Source: Lentibacter algarum (GTDB lineage Bacteria; Pseudomonadota; Alphaproteobacteria; Rhodobacterales; Rhodobacteraceae). From it: a DNA stretch of 64,000 nt. Numbering within the stretch: position 1 is the stretch's first letter; each line of letters begins with the position of its first letter. A program made the translations under genes and the position numbers. This document shows positions 8,021-15,205 of this stretch, piece after piece. The notes beneath the pieces were generated by a model, which saw only the letters and a list, made by a program, of their open reading frames with translations, made no database searches and was not told where the DNA came from. The stretch is from positions 1 through 64,000 of the forward strand of contig NZ_JAHKQI010000005.1 in NCBI RefSeq assembly GCF_018860975.1. Direction: 5' to 3'.

Positions 8021-8632
8021 CTAGGCCCAAGAAAGCACCATTTGAACGCGGTCTTCCAAATCCTCGAGCAACGCTTCTGCCGACCAACCTGCACGGCTGC
8101 GGTGGACGTATCCTTGCCGTAGATCATTCAGAAGTCTGCCACGGTGAAGCGCAGGAAAATCTTGCGGCAGGTTTCCCAACTTAACTTCACGTTCGAATTT
8201 CAGTGCAAGGCGCTGATCGGTTGCTTTAATCGCGCTCTCCATGCGCTCGGCGACACCCTCGACTTCGCCAACGGTTGTTGCAACGCAGGAGGCTAAGAAG
8301 CATCCTTTTGGCCCACCCTCTTGCTGAGTTGAATATGTGACAACAGTTGTCAGAAAGTCGCGCACAGCTTTGGTGATATCGGGCTCAGCCTCATATGCGA
8401 CAACAGGTGCGCATCCGTCTACATCCGCATATAGATCAATTGTTTTGAGATAGAGACCGCGTTTATCGCCAAACGTTGAATAAAGGCTCGGGCCGCTTAT
8501 TCCCATGGCCGCGGTCAAATCCTTCATAGACGTGCCGTCATATCCCTTCGCCCAGAACACATTCATCGCAGCTTCAAGCGCCTCGGCTTCGACAAAGCTA
8601 CGCGGACGACCAATTTTTTTTGTATCGTTCAT
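8021..8632 (-). CDS. TetR/AcrR-family transcriptional repressor
   Basis: A 203-residue regulator. The N-terminal helix-turn-helix occupies about residues 12-58 (RPRSFVEAEALEAAMNVF, DLTAAMGISGPSLYSTFGDK), and the rest is the variable ligand and dimer domain with TetR_C-type features (EGGPKGCFLA). It is divergent from a peroxiredoxin-like/OYE operon starting 70 bp away. It is probably a repressor released by an electrophile or quinone, as NemR controls nemA in E. coli; that role is inference. No RutR, AcrR or NemR orthology can be claimed. Two cysteines lie in the ligand domain region (GCFLASC). Confidence 0.9.
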   Translation of the reverse strand: MNDTKKIGRPRSFVEAEALEAAMNVFWAKGYDGTSMKDLTAAMGISGPSLYSTFGDKRGLYLKTIDLYADVDGCAPVVAYEAEPDITKAVRDFLTTVVTYSTQQEGGPKGCFLASCVATTVGEVEGVAERMESAIKATDQRLALKFEREVKLGNLPQDFPALHRGRLLNDLRQGYVHRSRAGWSAEALLEDLEDRVQMVLSWA

Positions 8633-8640
8633 AATAAAAG

Positions 8641-8694
8641 TCCTTGACGGCTACACATTGTTGTTTATGTATCGATCACTATAAAAGTCAAGGA
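8641..8694. promoter_or_regulatory. Divergent promoter region with an 8-bp inverted repeat flanking it
   Basis: TCCTTGAC (8641-8648) and GTCAAGGA (8687-8694) are perfect inverted repeats. Each arm contains the TTGAC of a possible -35 element, one for each direction: TTGACG on plus at 8644, TTGACT on minus at 8691. The AT-rich middle (TTTATGTATCGAT) could supply -10 elements. The layout suggests overlapping divergent promoters of the TetR gene and its target operon, with TetR binding inside the 70-bp gap. The exact operator is not resolved. Confidence 0.45.
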
Positions 8695-8702
8695 ACGATC
8701 AA

Positions 8703-9236
8703 ATGATGCCCAAGAAACCTGAACCGGGAACGGCCTTCCCTTCTGTAATTGTCCCTCAACTGGCGGGCGACACAATGGATTTAGGTAAACCACGCGACGG
8801 TTATGATTGGAAGCTTATCGTTGTTTATCGGGGCAAGCACTGCCCGGTCTGCACGCGCTATCTCAACGAACTGGAAGAAATTGTTCCGCAGCTGAAGGAA
8901 TTGCGCATCGATGTCGCAGCAGTCTCGGCGGACACCGAACAGCGCGCAGCTGATCAAATTTCTCAGGTTAACCCAAGTTTCCCCGTCGGTTACGGCCTTA
9001 GCATAAAACAGATGCAGGACCTTGGCCTCTACATCTCAAGCCCACGCCACGGAATTGATGTCGAAGCGCCCTTCGCTGAACCGGGTCTTTTTCTGGTCAA
9101 CGAAGATGGCGAACTGCGCATGGTTGAAATCGCAAACGTCCCCTTCATCCGCCCTCAACTAACATCTCTGGTCGGGGGGCTCAGGTTCATGCGCGGTATG
9201 ACCGAAGTGTTTCCAGCCAATGGCACATACGCCTGA
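8703..9236 (+). CDS. Peroxiredoxin-like (AhpC/TSA, thioredoxin-fold) protein with CPVC motif
   Basis: A 177-residue thioredoxin-fold protein with the active-site pair Cys47-Pro-Val-Cys50 (YRGKHCPVCTRYLNEL), as in the peroxiredoxin-like AhpC/TSA subgroup. There is no signal peptide, so it is cytosolic. It probably reduces peroxides or disulfides. It opens an operon under a divergent TetR gene; an AAGGAA ribosome-binding site lies about 7 bases before the ATG at 8703, and a second ATG follows at 8706. The downstream genes encode two NTF2-like proteins and an old yellow enzyme, suggesting a redox or electrophile stress role. Confidence 0.85.
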   Translation: MMPKKPEPGTAFPSVIVPQLAGDTMDLGKPRDGYDWKLIVVYRGKHCPVCTRYLNELEEIVPQLKELRIDVAAVSADTEQRAADQISQVNPSFPVGYGLSIKQMQDLGLYISSPRHGIDVEAPFAEPGLFLVNEDGELRMVEIANVPFIRPQLTSLVGGLRFMRGMTEVFPANGTYA

Positions 9237-9264
9237 TCACACCGCGAATTCAAAGGAAAAACAA

Positions 9265-9666
9265 ATGGATATGACGACAGATCACCCGCAAGCCGTGGCC
9301 GTAAAGGCGACGCTTGATGCTTTGATCAACGGTGTTTCAGGGCATGGACTTGAGGTGCTTGATAAGACCTATCACCGCGACATGCAGATCTACATGATGC
9401 AAGGCAGTGAAACGCTCGTGCGCAACGACAAACCGGGTTTCATGGCCTATATCGCCACCGTTATGGGCGACGCCGCCGGCGAACATAACGTCTGGGCGCG
9501 CTATCACCTTGTCGAGGCGAATGACGAAGAAGCCCACATTTTGATCAGCCGCAAGAATACACTAACCGGCAAAGAAGAGATCATCACACTCAGCATCGAC
9601 TTTGTCTTTGAGGACGGCCGCTGGCAGATCATCCGCGAAGTCATCCTGACACCCTCACAAGAATAA
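9265..9666 (+). CDS. NTF2-like / SnoaL-type small cytosolic protein
   Basis: A 133-residue protein with an NTF2-like alpha+beta cone: an N-terminal helix (VAVKATLDALINGV), the central YHRDMQIYMM, and a C-terminal strand pair FVFEDGRWQIIREVIL. Members act as small-molecule enzymes (isomerases, cyclases) or as unclassified binding proteins. The start is set at ATG 9265 with AAAGGAAAA just upstream; an earlier in-frame ATG at 9220 lies within the preceding gene. No catalytic residues can be assigned. It is in the TetR-linked operon. Confidence 0.75.
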   Translation: MDMTTDHPQAVAVKATLDALINGVSGHGLEVLDKTYHRDMQIYMMQGSETLVRNDKPGFMAYIATVMGDAAGEHNVWARYHLVEANDEEAHILISRKNTLTGKEEIITLSIDFVFEDGRWQIIREVILTPSQE

Positions 9667-9706
9667 ACGCAGGTTTCGGCTTGAACCCCCTTTCAAGACC
9701 CAAAGA

Positions 9707-10168
9707 ATGGAACTCAAAATGAAACTCATGACAACACTCGCGACCGCATTTCTGCTGTCGCCGCTCGCCTCTTTTGCAGATGGGCATCAAGCCGAACTCG
9801 AAGCAGAATTGCTGGCCTTCAACGACCGCTTTAACGCCTATGCAGAAGCCCATGACGTCGACGGAATTGTCTCTTTGTATGGCGAAGAGTCGCTTTGGAT
9901 CGCGCCCAAAACACCCCCGGCCCCTGCTCCGGTGCTAGCGCGTCAGACTTTCTCGTTCTTGGTTGCAAACGAAGGTAGTATTTCTCACACCGTTGACCAT
10001 CTCACGATATCTGATGATGGCACTCAGGCCGTGATGATCGGCGATGCCATCGTTCTGGTTGAAAAGGCAGGTTTGGACTTTACCGGCACCTATCTGTTTG
10101 TGCTCGAAAAAGAAGGCGACACCTGGGAAATCGTAGCGGACATGTTCAACCAGCACGTCGAAGAATAA
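9707..10168 (+). CDS. Exported NTF2-like (DUF4440-type) protein
   Basis: About 149-153 residues with a signal peptide (MKLMTTLATAFLLSPLASFA, cleavage near ADG) followed by an NTF2-like domain: LLAFNDRFNAYAEAHDVDGI, LYGEESLWIAP and GDTWEIVADMFN. The ATG at 9707 or 9719 could be used; 9719 has GGAA close upstream and gives a more typical signal sequence. It is a periplasmic partner of the cytosolic NTF2-like protein encoded just before it. It sits in the operon between the peroxiredoxin-like protein and the ene-reductase. The substrate is unknown. Confidence 0.75.
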   Translation: MELKMKLMTTLATAFLLSPLASFADGHQAELEAELLAFNDRFNAYAEAHDVDGIVSLYGEESLWIAPKTPPAPAPVLARQTFSFLVANEGSISHTVDHLTISDDGTQAVMIGDAIVLVEKAGLDFTGTYLFVLEKEGDTWEIVADMFNQHVEE

Positions 10169-10270
10169 TTGTTCAAATCGGTGAGCGCTGGACCTGTGTT
10201 TTGTCATCAACGCATCGGTTGAGCGCGCGCCGAAAATCACAAATTCAAAAGTTTCAAATCGGGAAATCCC

Positions 10271-11356
10271 ATGTCTATTCTTTTTGAGCCCACAAACCTT
10301 GGTCGCTACACGGTCCCAAACCGGATCATCATGGCCCCAATGAGCCGCAATCGCGCGCGCAAAGACGGCGTCGTGACAGATGTTGTCGCAGACTACTACG
10401 GTCAACGCGCCACCGCAGGTTTGATCATTTCGGAATCGATCATGGTGAATGATTGGGCCAACGGAATGTGTGCCCCTGGCCTGTACAACGCCGAACAAAT
10501 AGCCGCGTGGAAAACCGTCACGGACAGGGTTCACGAAAAAGGTGGTCTGATTTTCGCGCAGCTTTGGCATGCGGGTCGCGCGGCACATGACTCTCTAATG
10601 CCAGAGGGGCGCGATTGCGCTGGACCTTCTGCGATTGGCATCAGCCGCGAGATCATGACATTTCAGGGACCGATTGCCGCAACACCGCCGCGCGCGCTGA
10701 CATTGGACGAAATTTCCGAGCTGCGCACCGACTTTGCACAGGCGGCCAAGAACGCCCTAGAGGCCGGGTTTGATGGTGTCGAAATTCATGCCGCCGCCGG
10801 CTATTTGATTGACCAGTTTTTGCAAGATGGCGCCAACCAACGAGACGACATCTACGGTGGCTCGGCCGCAAACCGTTATCGGTTCCTGAATGAAATCACC
10901 GACGACGCAATTGCCATATGGGGTTCTGATCGCGTTGGCGTGCGGCTGTCGCCAAAATCCGATTTCAATGACATGCATGACAGTGACCCTGTCGCGACAT
11001 TTACCCATGTGATCAGTGCCTTAAATACCCTGAACCTGGCGTATCTGCACCTCAGCGAACGCCTGCCATTTGTGCCGCCCAATCCCGAAGATGCCGTTGT
11101 CATGGACGCATTGCGCAAACATTGGGATGGCCCGTTAATTTCAAACGGTGACTTTGACGCGCAAGAAGGGGCAGCCCACATTGACGCTGGCAAGGCGACG
11201 ATGATTTCCTATGGGCGGCCATTCATTTCCAATCCAGATCTCCCTGCGCGTTTCAAGGCCTCAGCGGAACTGACTGCGATGGACCCCGCGACAATCTACG
11301 GCGGCGATGCGCGCGGATACACGGATTACCCGCCTCTTGCTGAAGGTTCATTGTAA
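10271..11356 (+). CDS. Old yellow enzyme family ene-reductase (NemA-like), atypical active site
   Basis: A 361-residue FMN-dependent TIM-barrel reductase that reduces activated C=C bonds with NAD(P)H. OYE marks include the N-terminus LFEPTNLGRYTVPNRIIMAP, QLWHAGRAAH near residue 100, and NQRDDIYGGSAANR. The active-site motif, usually H-x-A-H/N-G-Y-L, reads IHAAAGYL, so His173 is kept but the partner His/Asn at 176 is Ala. This may change substrate binding (the pair clamps carbonyl or nitro groups in OYE enzymes). It ends the TetR-linked operon, after a 102-bp gap. Confidence 0.88.
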   Translation: MSILFEPTNLGRYTVPNRIIMAPMSRNRARKDGVVTDVVADYYGQRATAGLIISESIMVNDWANGMCAPGLYNAEQIAAWKTVTDRVHEKGGLIFAQLWHAGRAAHDSLMPEGRDCAGPSAIGISREIMTFQGPIAATPPRALTLDEISELRTDFAQAAKNALEAGFDGVEIHAAAGYLIDQFLQDGANQRDDIYGGSAANRYRFLNEITDDAIAIWGSDRVGVRLSPKSDFNDMHDSDPVATFTHVISALNTLNLAYLHLSERLPFVPPNPEDAVVMDALRKHWDGPLISNGDFDAQEGAAHIDAGKATMISYGRPFISNPDLPARFKASAELTAMDPATIYGGDARGYTDYPPLAEGSL

Positions 11357-11526
11357 CATCGCAAAACGGTGTCCAATCTCTTCGTTCACCACATCGAAGA
11401 GTAACACAAACTAACGATGGAAGGTGGCAGGTCATGATGCGGGCGGTACAAACTGACCGAACCGCGCAGGACCTGCTCCCAGATCGTCAACCTCTCCTAT
11501 GCAATACCTAACGTTTTAGGTTTCTC
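11357..11526. other. Non-coding strip with an inverted GACCTGC motif
   Basis: No gene is seen here. GGTGGCAGGTC at 11423-11433 and GACCTGCTCCC at 11470-11480 form a 9-of-11 inverted repeat. The sequence GACCTGCYMCC is like some IS3-family ends, but it could equally be a loose hairpin after the OYE gene. The palindrome-like CCTAACGTTTTAGG (11497-11510) is nearby. The origin of the strip is unresolved. Confidence 0.3.
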
Positions 11527-11757
11527 CTATCGGAACTCAGAGACCCCCGGTTGGATAAGCTCTTTTGCAACCCCGTGACCGGAATGGATTGCGGCCTGTA
11601 TCATCCCTGGAACCAAACAATCCCCGATAACTTTGACGTTTGTTTGCGACCCTGTGGCCTGAAATTCTGATGCCAAATTGTTGTTTGGCAAACGGGCCCC
11701 AACAAAGACCAATGTTCCAGCATCCCGTGATTTTTCAACCTCAACGGCATAGGAATT
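11527..11757 (-). pseudogene. C-terminal fragment of a large NADH:flavin oxidoreductase (OYE-pyridine nucleotide reductase fusion type)
   Basis: On the minus strand the frame reads DAGTLVFVGARLPNNNLASE, then VKVIGDCLVPGMIQAAIHSG and HGVAKEL before a stop. This matches the C-terminal dinucleotide-binding end (xVIGDxxAPGxIxxAVxxGH) of 2,4-dienoyl-CoA-reductase / trimethylamine-dehydrogenase-type flavoproteins. The upstream 500-600 residues of such an enzyme are missing. The frame runs straight into antisense sequence of a transposase fragment near 11757-11763, which marks a deletion or insertion junction. It is a gene relic. Confidence 0.65.
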
Positions 11758-11763
11758 CAGGAA

Positions 11764-11931
11764 GCTCACCGTTCTGATCAGCAAGAGTTCTATCAACTTC
11801 TTAGCTACAAAGGCGACGTCGATCTGGAGGCTAAACTTGGCGAATGGGAGCGGTTCTACAACTTCGCCAGACCCCACGGCGCGCATAACGGTCAGACCCC
11901 TTACGAAGCGCTCAGAGACAAGCTACAACAA
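11764..11931 (+). pseudogene. C-terminal fragment of an IS481-type transposase
   Basis: In frame with 11761 the translation reads HRSDQQEFYQLLSYKGDVDL, EAKLGEWERFYNFARPHGAH and NGQTPYEALRDKL. This is the conserved end of the rve integrase core of IS481/IS3-like transposases (SHRSDQxEFY, ExFYNxxRPHGAxxGxTPYEAL). The catalytic domain upstream is gone. The fragment abuts a truncated flavin-oxidoreductase relic on its left and the start of the phosphoribosyltransferase gene on its right, so it records a transposon-associated rearrangement. Confidence 0.8.
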
Positions 11932-11968
11932 CGAGGAAAGTGCCCTGAGGGTCTGTCCATTTTACAAA

Positions 11969-13369
11969 ATGATGAGCGACAAGAGAATGTTCCGAGATCT
12001 CTGGGAAAGAACCAAGACCGTTGCCGCAACCTATACCGGCACCTTCATTGTCGTCATGTTTCTCAATCAGCTGTTGTTCTTCGGGCTTTGCCTCAACCCG
12101 ATTTGCCTTGTCGCCGCCATGCCGCATGTTTTGCTTATCACTGTGGCAGTTGGCAGTTGGCTCAATAAGATAGGGAACTGGGGCAAGGGCGACGCTGACA
12201 CAGCAACGCAAGGGCAGCAGGCCGATCAACCAAGCATTCCGCAAAAGATCGAAGGCGCTTTAGACGCAGTCAATGACAGCCTTGAGACGGCAAACAAACG
12301 CCTGACCTTGTTTAACATCAAGCTCGAAGCCAAAGGCGTCTACTTCGCTGAAAAATGCCTTGTTCAGTCGCGCCTTGAGGTCGCAGAAAGTAGGATGAAG
12401 CTCGGCAAACGCTTTAAGCAAGATCCTGAATTCAAGCAAATCAATGCGCGTGTAGAACGTCAGTTCCAAGATGCAGGAGAGAACAAACCTCAAGCTGAGC
12501 CAGAGCTCAAAACTGTTGCGAGATACATAGTTCCGCAAGGGTTGGAACAGCTGGGTGACAAGGCGCAAATCCTTGGCGAGCTCAATGACATCGCTTTGGC
12601 GCATTACGGATTTCTAACCGATGTTAAGCGCAAACTTGATAAGAACGCCGAGCTGACCGAAGCGTTTGAAATGCTCATGAATGAGGAACGCGCCGAGCAG
12701 ATCTTTGCCTATATCATGGCAATTTCTCCGCCAGATGCGCAGCGGCATGACACCCGCAAGGAAGGCAACCAGACAGTCGCCGGTCTCTATGGGTCTCTGT
12801 CAAACGAGCTGTTCGGCAATTGGAAAGGTGGCTTTGCGTGTGACGTTCACACAGTGCACAGCCGGCATACGGGCGTTGACGCTTTCGGGCATGACACATG
12901 GGACAACACCCGAAGCAAAATCGGAGAGTTGGTTTACCAGCTGAAGTATCTAAATGAGTTCTCAATTGTTCCCGAGATCACCAAACTCATTCGCAATCAC
13001 ATAACTATTGAAGGGTTTGATTATATCATCCCCGTTCCCGCTTCTAAGCCCCGTGAGAGACAGCCGGTTGATGCCGTCGCGCTGGCTTTGGGTGAACAAC
13101 TCGATACTCGTGTGCTCACCGGGTTTTTAGGCAACTCCGGTGAGATTGAACTCAAAACAATCACTGATCCGGCTGCACGAGAAACTGCGCTAAATGCAAA
13201 CATCAAGGCGATCGGAGGCGAAGACATTTCAGGGAAGAAGGTCCTGCTACTGGACGATGTCTATAGATCCGGTGCAACATTACGCGCATGCTGTTCTGTG
13301 CTAAAAGGGGCAGAGAATGCGGGTGAAGTTTGGGTTCTGACAATGACACGAACGCGGAAAAACATATGA
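11969..13369 (+). CDS. Membrane-anchored protein with C-terminal ComF-like phosphoribosyltransferase domain
   Basis: About 466 residues. Two N-terminal transmembrane helices (about 18-42 and 45-65) are followed by a soluble, helix-rich, lysine/glutamate-rich middle (about 90-290), probably partly coiled coil. A C-terminal type-I phosphoribosyltransferase domain follows: RSKIGELVYQLKY, GFDYIIPVPAS and the PRPP loop VLLLDDVYRSGATL. The PRTase part resembles ComF but lacks its zinc-finger N-terminus. The start is uncertain: ATGs at 11969, 11972 and 11987 are possible with weak ribosome-binding sites, and the 11837 ATG lies within IS481 sequence. It overlaps the SLOG gene by 4 bp (ATGA). The function is unknown; a nucleotide-type signalling or defence role is inferred. 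Confidence 0.78.
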   Translation: MMSDKRMFRDLWERTKTVAATYTGTFIVVMFLNQLLFFGLCLNPICLVAAMPHVLLITVAVGSWLNKIGNWGKGDADTATQGQQADQPSIPQKIEGALDAVNDSLETANKRLTLFNIKLEAKGVYFAEKCLVQSRLEVAESRMKLGKRFKQDPEFKQINARVERQFQDAGENKPQAEPELKTVARYIVPQGLEQLGDKAQILGELNDIALAHYGFLTDVKRKLDKNAELTEAFEMLMNEERAEQIFAYIMAISPPDAQRHDTRKEGNQTVAGLYGSLSNELFGNWKGGFACDVHTVHSRHTGVDAFGHDTWDNTRSKIGELVYQLKYLNEFSIVPEITKLIRNHITIEGFDYIIPVPASKPRERQPVDAVALALGEQLDTRVLTGFLGNSGEIELKTITDPAARETALNANIKAIGGEDISGKKVLLLDDVYRSGATLRACCSVLKGAENAGEVWVLTMTRTRKNI

Positions 13370-13926
13370 ACACAGTCTTTCTGTCGGGGTCGCGCAAACT
13401 CTCTCGACTTAACGGAGCAATCAAAGAGCGCCTTCAAGCGATCATCGACCAGCAGCTTACTGTGATCATTGGTGATGCAAACGGAGCCGACAAGGCGATG
13501 CAGTCCTATCTGGCCCAAGTCGGCTATCCGAACGTTACCGTCTTTTTTGCGGGCGATACCTGTCGAAATGTGATCGGGCCTTGGTCAGCGGTGAGAATCT
13601 CTGTTGATTCCAAACTCAAAGGCCGCGCCATCCACACTGAAAAAGACAGGGCGATGGCCGCGAAAGCAGATTTTGCTTTGGTTCTCTGGGATAGAGAAAG
13701 CATTGGCTCTTTAACCAACGTTTGCGAGATGGTGCTTCTAAACAAAAAGGCTAAAGTCTATGTGTCTCCGGCCCAGAGCTTTGTCAGTGTAAGCAGAGCT
13801 GAAGATATCTCAGCTCTGCTAGAAGGCTGCACTCCAGAGGAGGTCAGCGGTTTTGAGGCTGCGCCGATCCTGGGTCGACACCTTCGAGCGCTGGGAATCT
13901 CAGCACAGTCAGGCTTTGATTTCTAA
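13366..13926 (+). CDS. SLOG-superfamily (YspA/YpsA-like) nucleotide-binding protein
   Basis: A 186-residue Rossmann-like protein. GSRK at 8-11, IGDANGADKAMQSYL at about 35-49 and DFALVLWDRESIGSLTN at about 100-115 match the pattern of YspA-like SLOG proteins (GxR, vxGxAxGxD, WDGxSxGT). SLOG domains bind or process nucleotide-related ligands, such as cytokinin-activating LOG enzymes and sensors in bacterial conflict systems. The start overlaps the upstream PRTase stop (ATGA), so the two proteins are probably made together. The C-terminal 50 residues match nothing I recognise. An in-frame ATG at 13330 is rejected because it lies inside the upstream gene. Confidence 0.75.
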   Translation: MNTVFLSGSRKLSRLNGAIKERLQAIIDQQLTVIIGDANGADKAMQSYLAQVGYPNVTVFFAGDTCRNVIGPWSAVRISVDSKLKGRAIHTEKDRAMAAKADFALVLWDRESIGSLTNVCEMVLLNKKAKVYVSPAQSFVSVSRAEDISALLEGCTPEEVSGFEAAPILGRHLRALGISAQSGFDF

Positions 13927-13936
13927 CAGACGAAAC

Positions 13937-15046
13937 TTACTTCAACTCCTTCAGCATTTCCTTCTCATACGCAGCCAGCTTCTCGAAGTTGCCGTCAGCA
14001 ACTTGGTTTGCCCATTCGGGGTTTGCGATCAGAGCGCGGCCTACAGCAACCAAGTCAAATTCGTCTTGCTCCAACCGTGTTATCAGGTTGTCGATGCTTG
14101 CGGGCTCGGCTGCATTGAAGTTTGCGCTGCCGTCTTCAGGCAAAAAGTCGGCGTTCAAGCCAACCGACCCAACTGTAATCGCTGGCTTGCCTGTCAGTTT
14201 GCGTGTCCAGCCGGCGAGGTTTAGGTCGCTGCCTTCAAACTCCGGCTCCCAAAAGCGCCGTGTAGAGCAGTGAAAAATGTCAACACCAGCGTCACAGAGC
14301 GGGCCGAGAAAATCGCTCAGGGCTTCAGGTGTTTCACACAGTCGGGCCGTGTAATCCTGCTGTTTCCACTGCGAAAACCGAAAAATGATAGGGAAGTCTT
14401 CGCCAACTGCGGCACGACAGGCCGCGACAACTTCCAAAGCAAACTTCGAGCGTGCAGCCAGATCACCGCCATAAGAATCGTCGCGCTGGTTTGTTCCGTC
14501 CCAAAAAAACTGATCAATCAAATACCCATGCGCACCGTGCAACTCGATTGCATCAAAGCCAACGTCTTTGGCGTCTGCCGCCGCCTGAGCAAATGCTGCG
14601 ACAACGTCATCAATGTCGTCTTGGGTCATCGCATGGCCAGTAACTTTACCGGGGGCAACCATGCCACTTGGGCTGTGGCCAGGTGTGTCGCCACCCGGCA
14701 TAACGCCCGGGCGTCGAATTGCCCCGACGTGCCACAACTGCGGAGCAATCTTGCCGCCTTCAGCATGCACGGCATCCACAACCCGTTTCCAACCTGCCAA
14801 TGCATCGTTACCAGCAAAGGCTGGCACATTGGGGTAGCCACTTGCTGCTTTATGCCCGACAAAGGTGCCTTCTGTTATGATCAGCCCAACACCACCCGCG
14901 GCACGCCGGCGATAGTAATCAACGACCAGATCATTGGGAACGTTTCCGGGAGAATACGTCCGTGTCATCGGCGCCATAACAATACGGTTTTTTAGGTTCA
15001 ACTTGCCAAGCTCGGCGGGGCGAAAAAGAGTATCAACATTGCTCAT
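13937..15046 (-). CDS. Old yellow enzyme family NADH:flavin oxidoreductase
   Basis: A 369-residue FMN-dependent ene-reductase with the canonical active-site motif IELHGAHGYLIDQFF, retaining both histidines, plus NQRDDSYGGDLAARSKFA and QLWHVGAIRRP. The ATG at 15046 is chosen because AAGGA lies 8 bases before it; the frame extends to a TTG at 15061. It is convergent with the SLOG gene (10-bp gap) and divergent from RNase D. It shares only the fold with the OYE 3 kb to the left, so it is a separate lineage rather than a fresh duplicate. Confidence 0.92.
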   Translation of the reverse strand: MSNVDTLFRPAELGKLNLKNRIVMAPMTRTYSPGNVPNDLVVDYYRRRAAGGVGLIITEGTFVGHKAASGYPNVPAFAGNDALAGWKRVVDAVHAEGGKIAPQLWHVGAIRRPGVMPGGDTPGHSPSGMVAPGKVTGHAMTQDDIDDVVAAFAQAAADAKDVGFDAIELHGAHGYLIDQFFWDGTNQRDDSYGGDLAARSKFALEVVAACRAAVGEDFPIIFRFSQWKQQDYTARLCETPEALSDFLGPLCDAGVDIFHCSTRRFWEPEFEGSDLNLAGWTRKLTGKPAITVGSVGLNADFLPEDGSANFNAAEPASIDNLITRLEQDEFDLVAVGRALIANPEWANQVADGNFEKLAAYEKEMLKELK

Positions 15047-15143
15047 GGCATAGTCCTTCAAGATGCGTTGTTTTGTGGTGAGCCTAACAAGCCCACAAAG
15101 CAGCGCAATTGTTCCGCTGGGTTACAACACAGGCAACGCTTGC

Positions 15144-15171
15144 TTGATCTTGAGACGCAAGGCGGTATTAC
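15144..15171 (+). promoter_or_regulatory. Candidate sigma-70 promoter for RNase D gene
   Basis: TTGATC at 15144-15149 and TATTAC at 15166-15171 are separated by 16 bp and lie 35 bp before the ATG at 15206. Each hexamer matches consensus at four of six bases. This is sequence inference only. Confidence 0.35.
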
Positions 15172-15205
15172 AGTCGTAACAACACATCCGCACAAGGGCG
15201 CTCGA

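Noticed and set aside
7915-8127. 70-codon frame overlapping the TetR gene's 3' end on the minus strand
   Set aside because: It mostly overlaps the TetR gene in another frame and has no ribosome-binding site or similarity.
9935-10588. 217-codon frame opposite the NTF2-like and OYE genes
   Set aside because: It covers two real genes and the gap between them in antisense, without family similarity.
11837-11968. N-terminal extension of the phosphoribosyltransferase gene to the ATG at 11837
   Set aside because: These 44 codons overlap the IS481 transposase fragment in another frame and give no protein-like sequence; the membrane helices follow naturally from the later ATGs.
14270-14995. 241-codon frame opposite the second old yellow enzyme
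   Set aside because: It is antisense to a conserved enzyme gene, and its product has an implausible composition.
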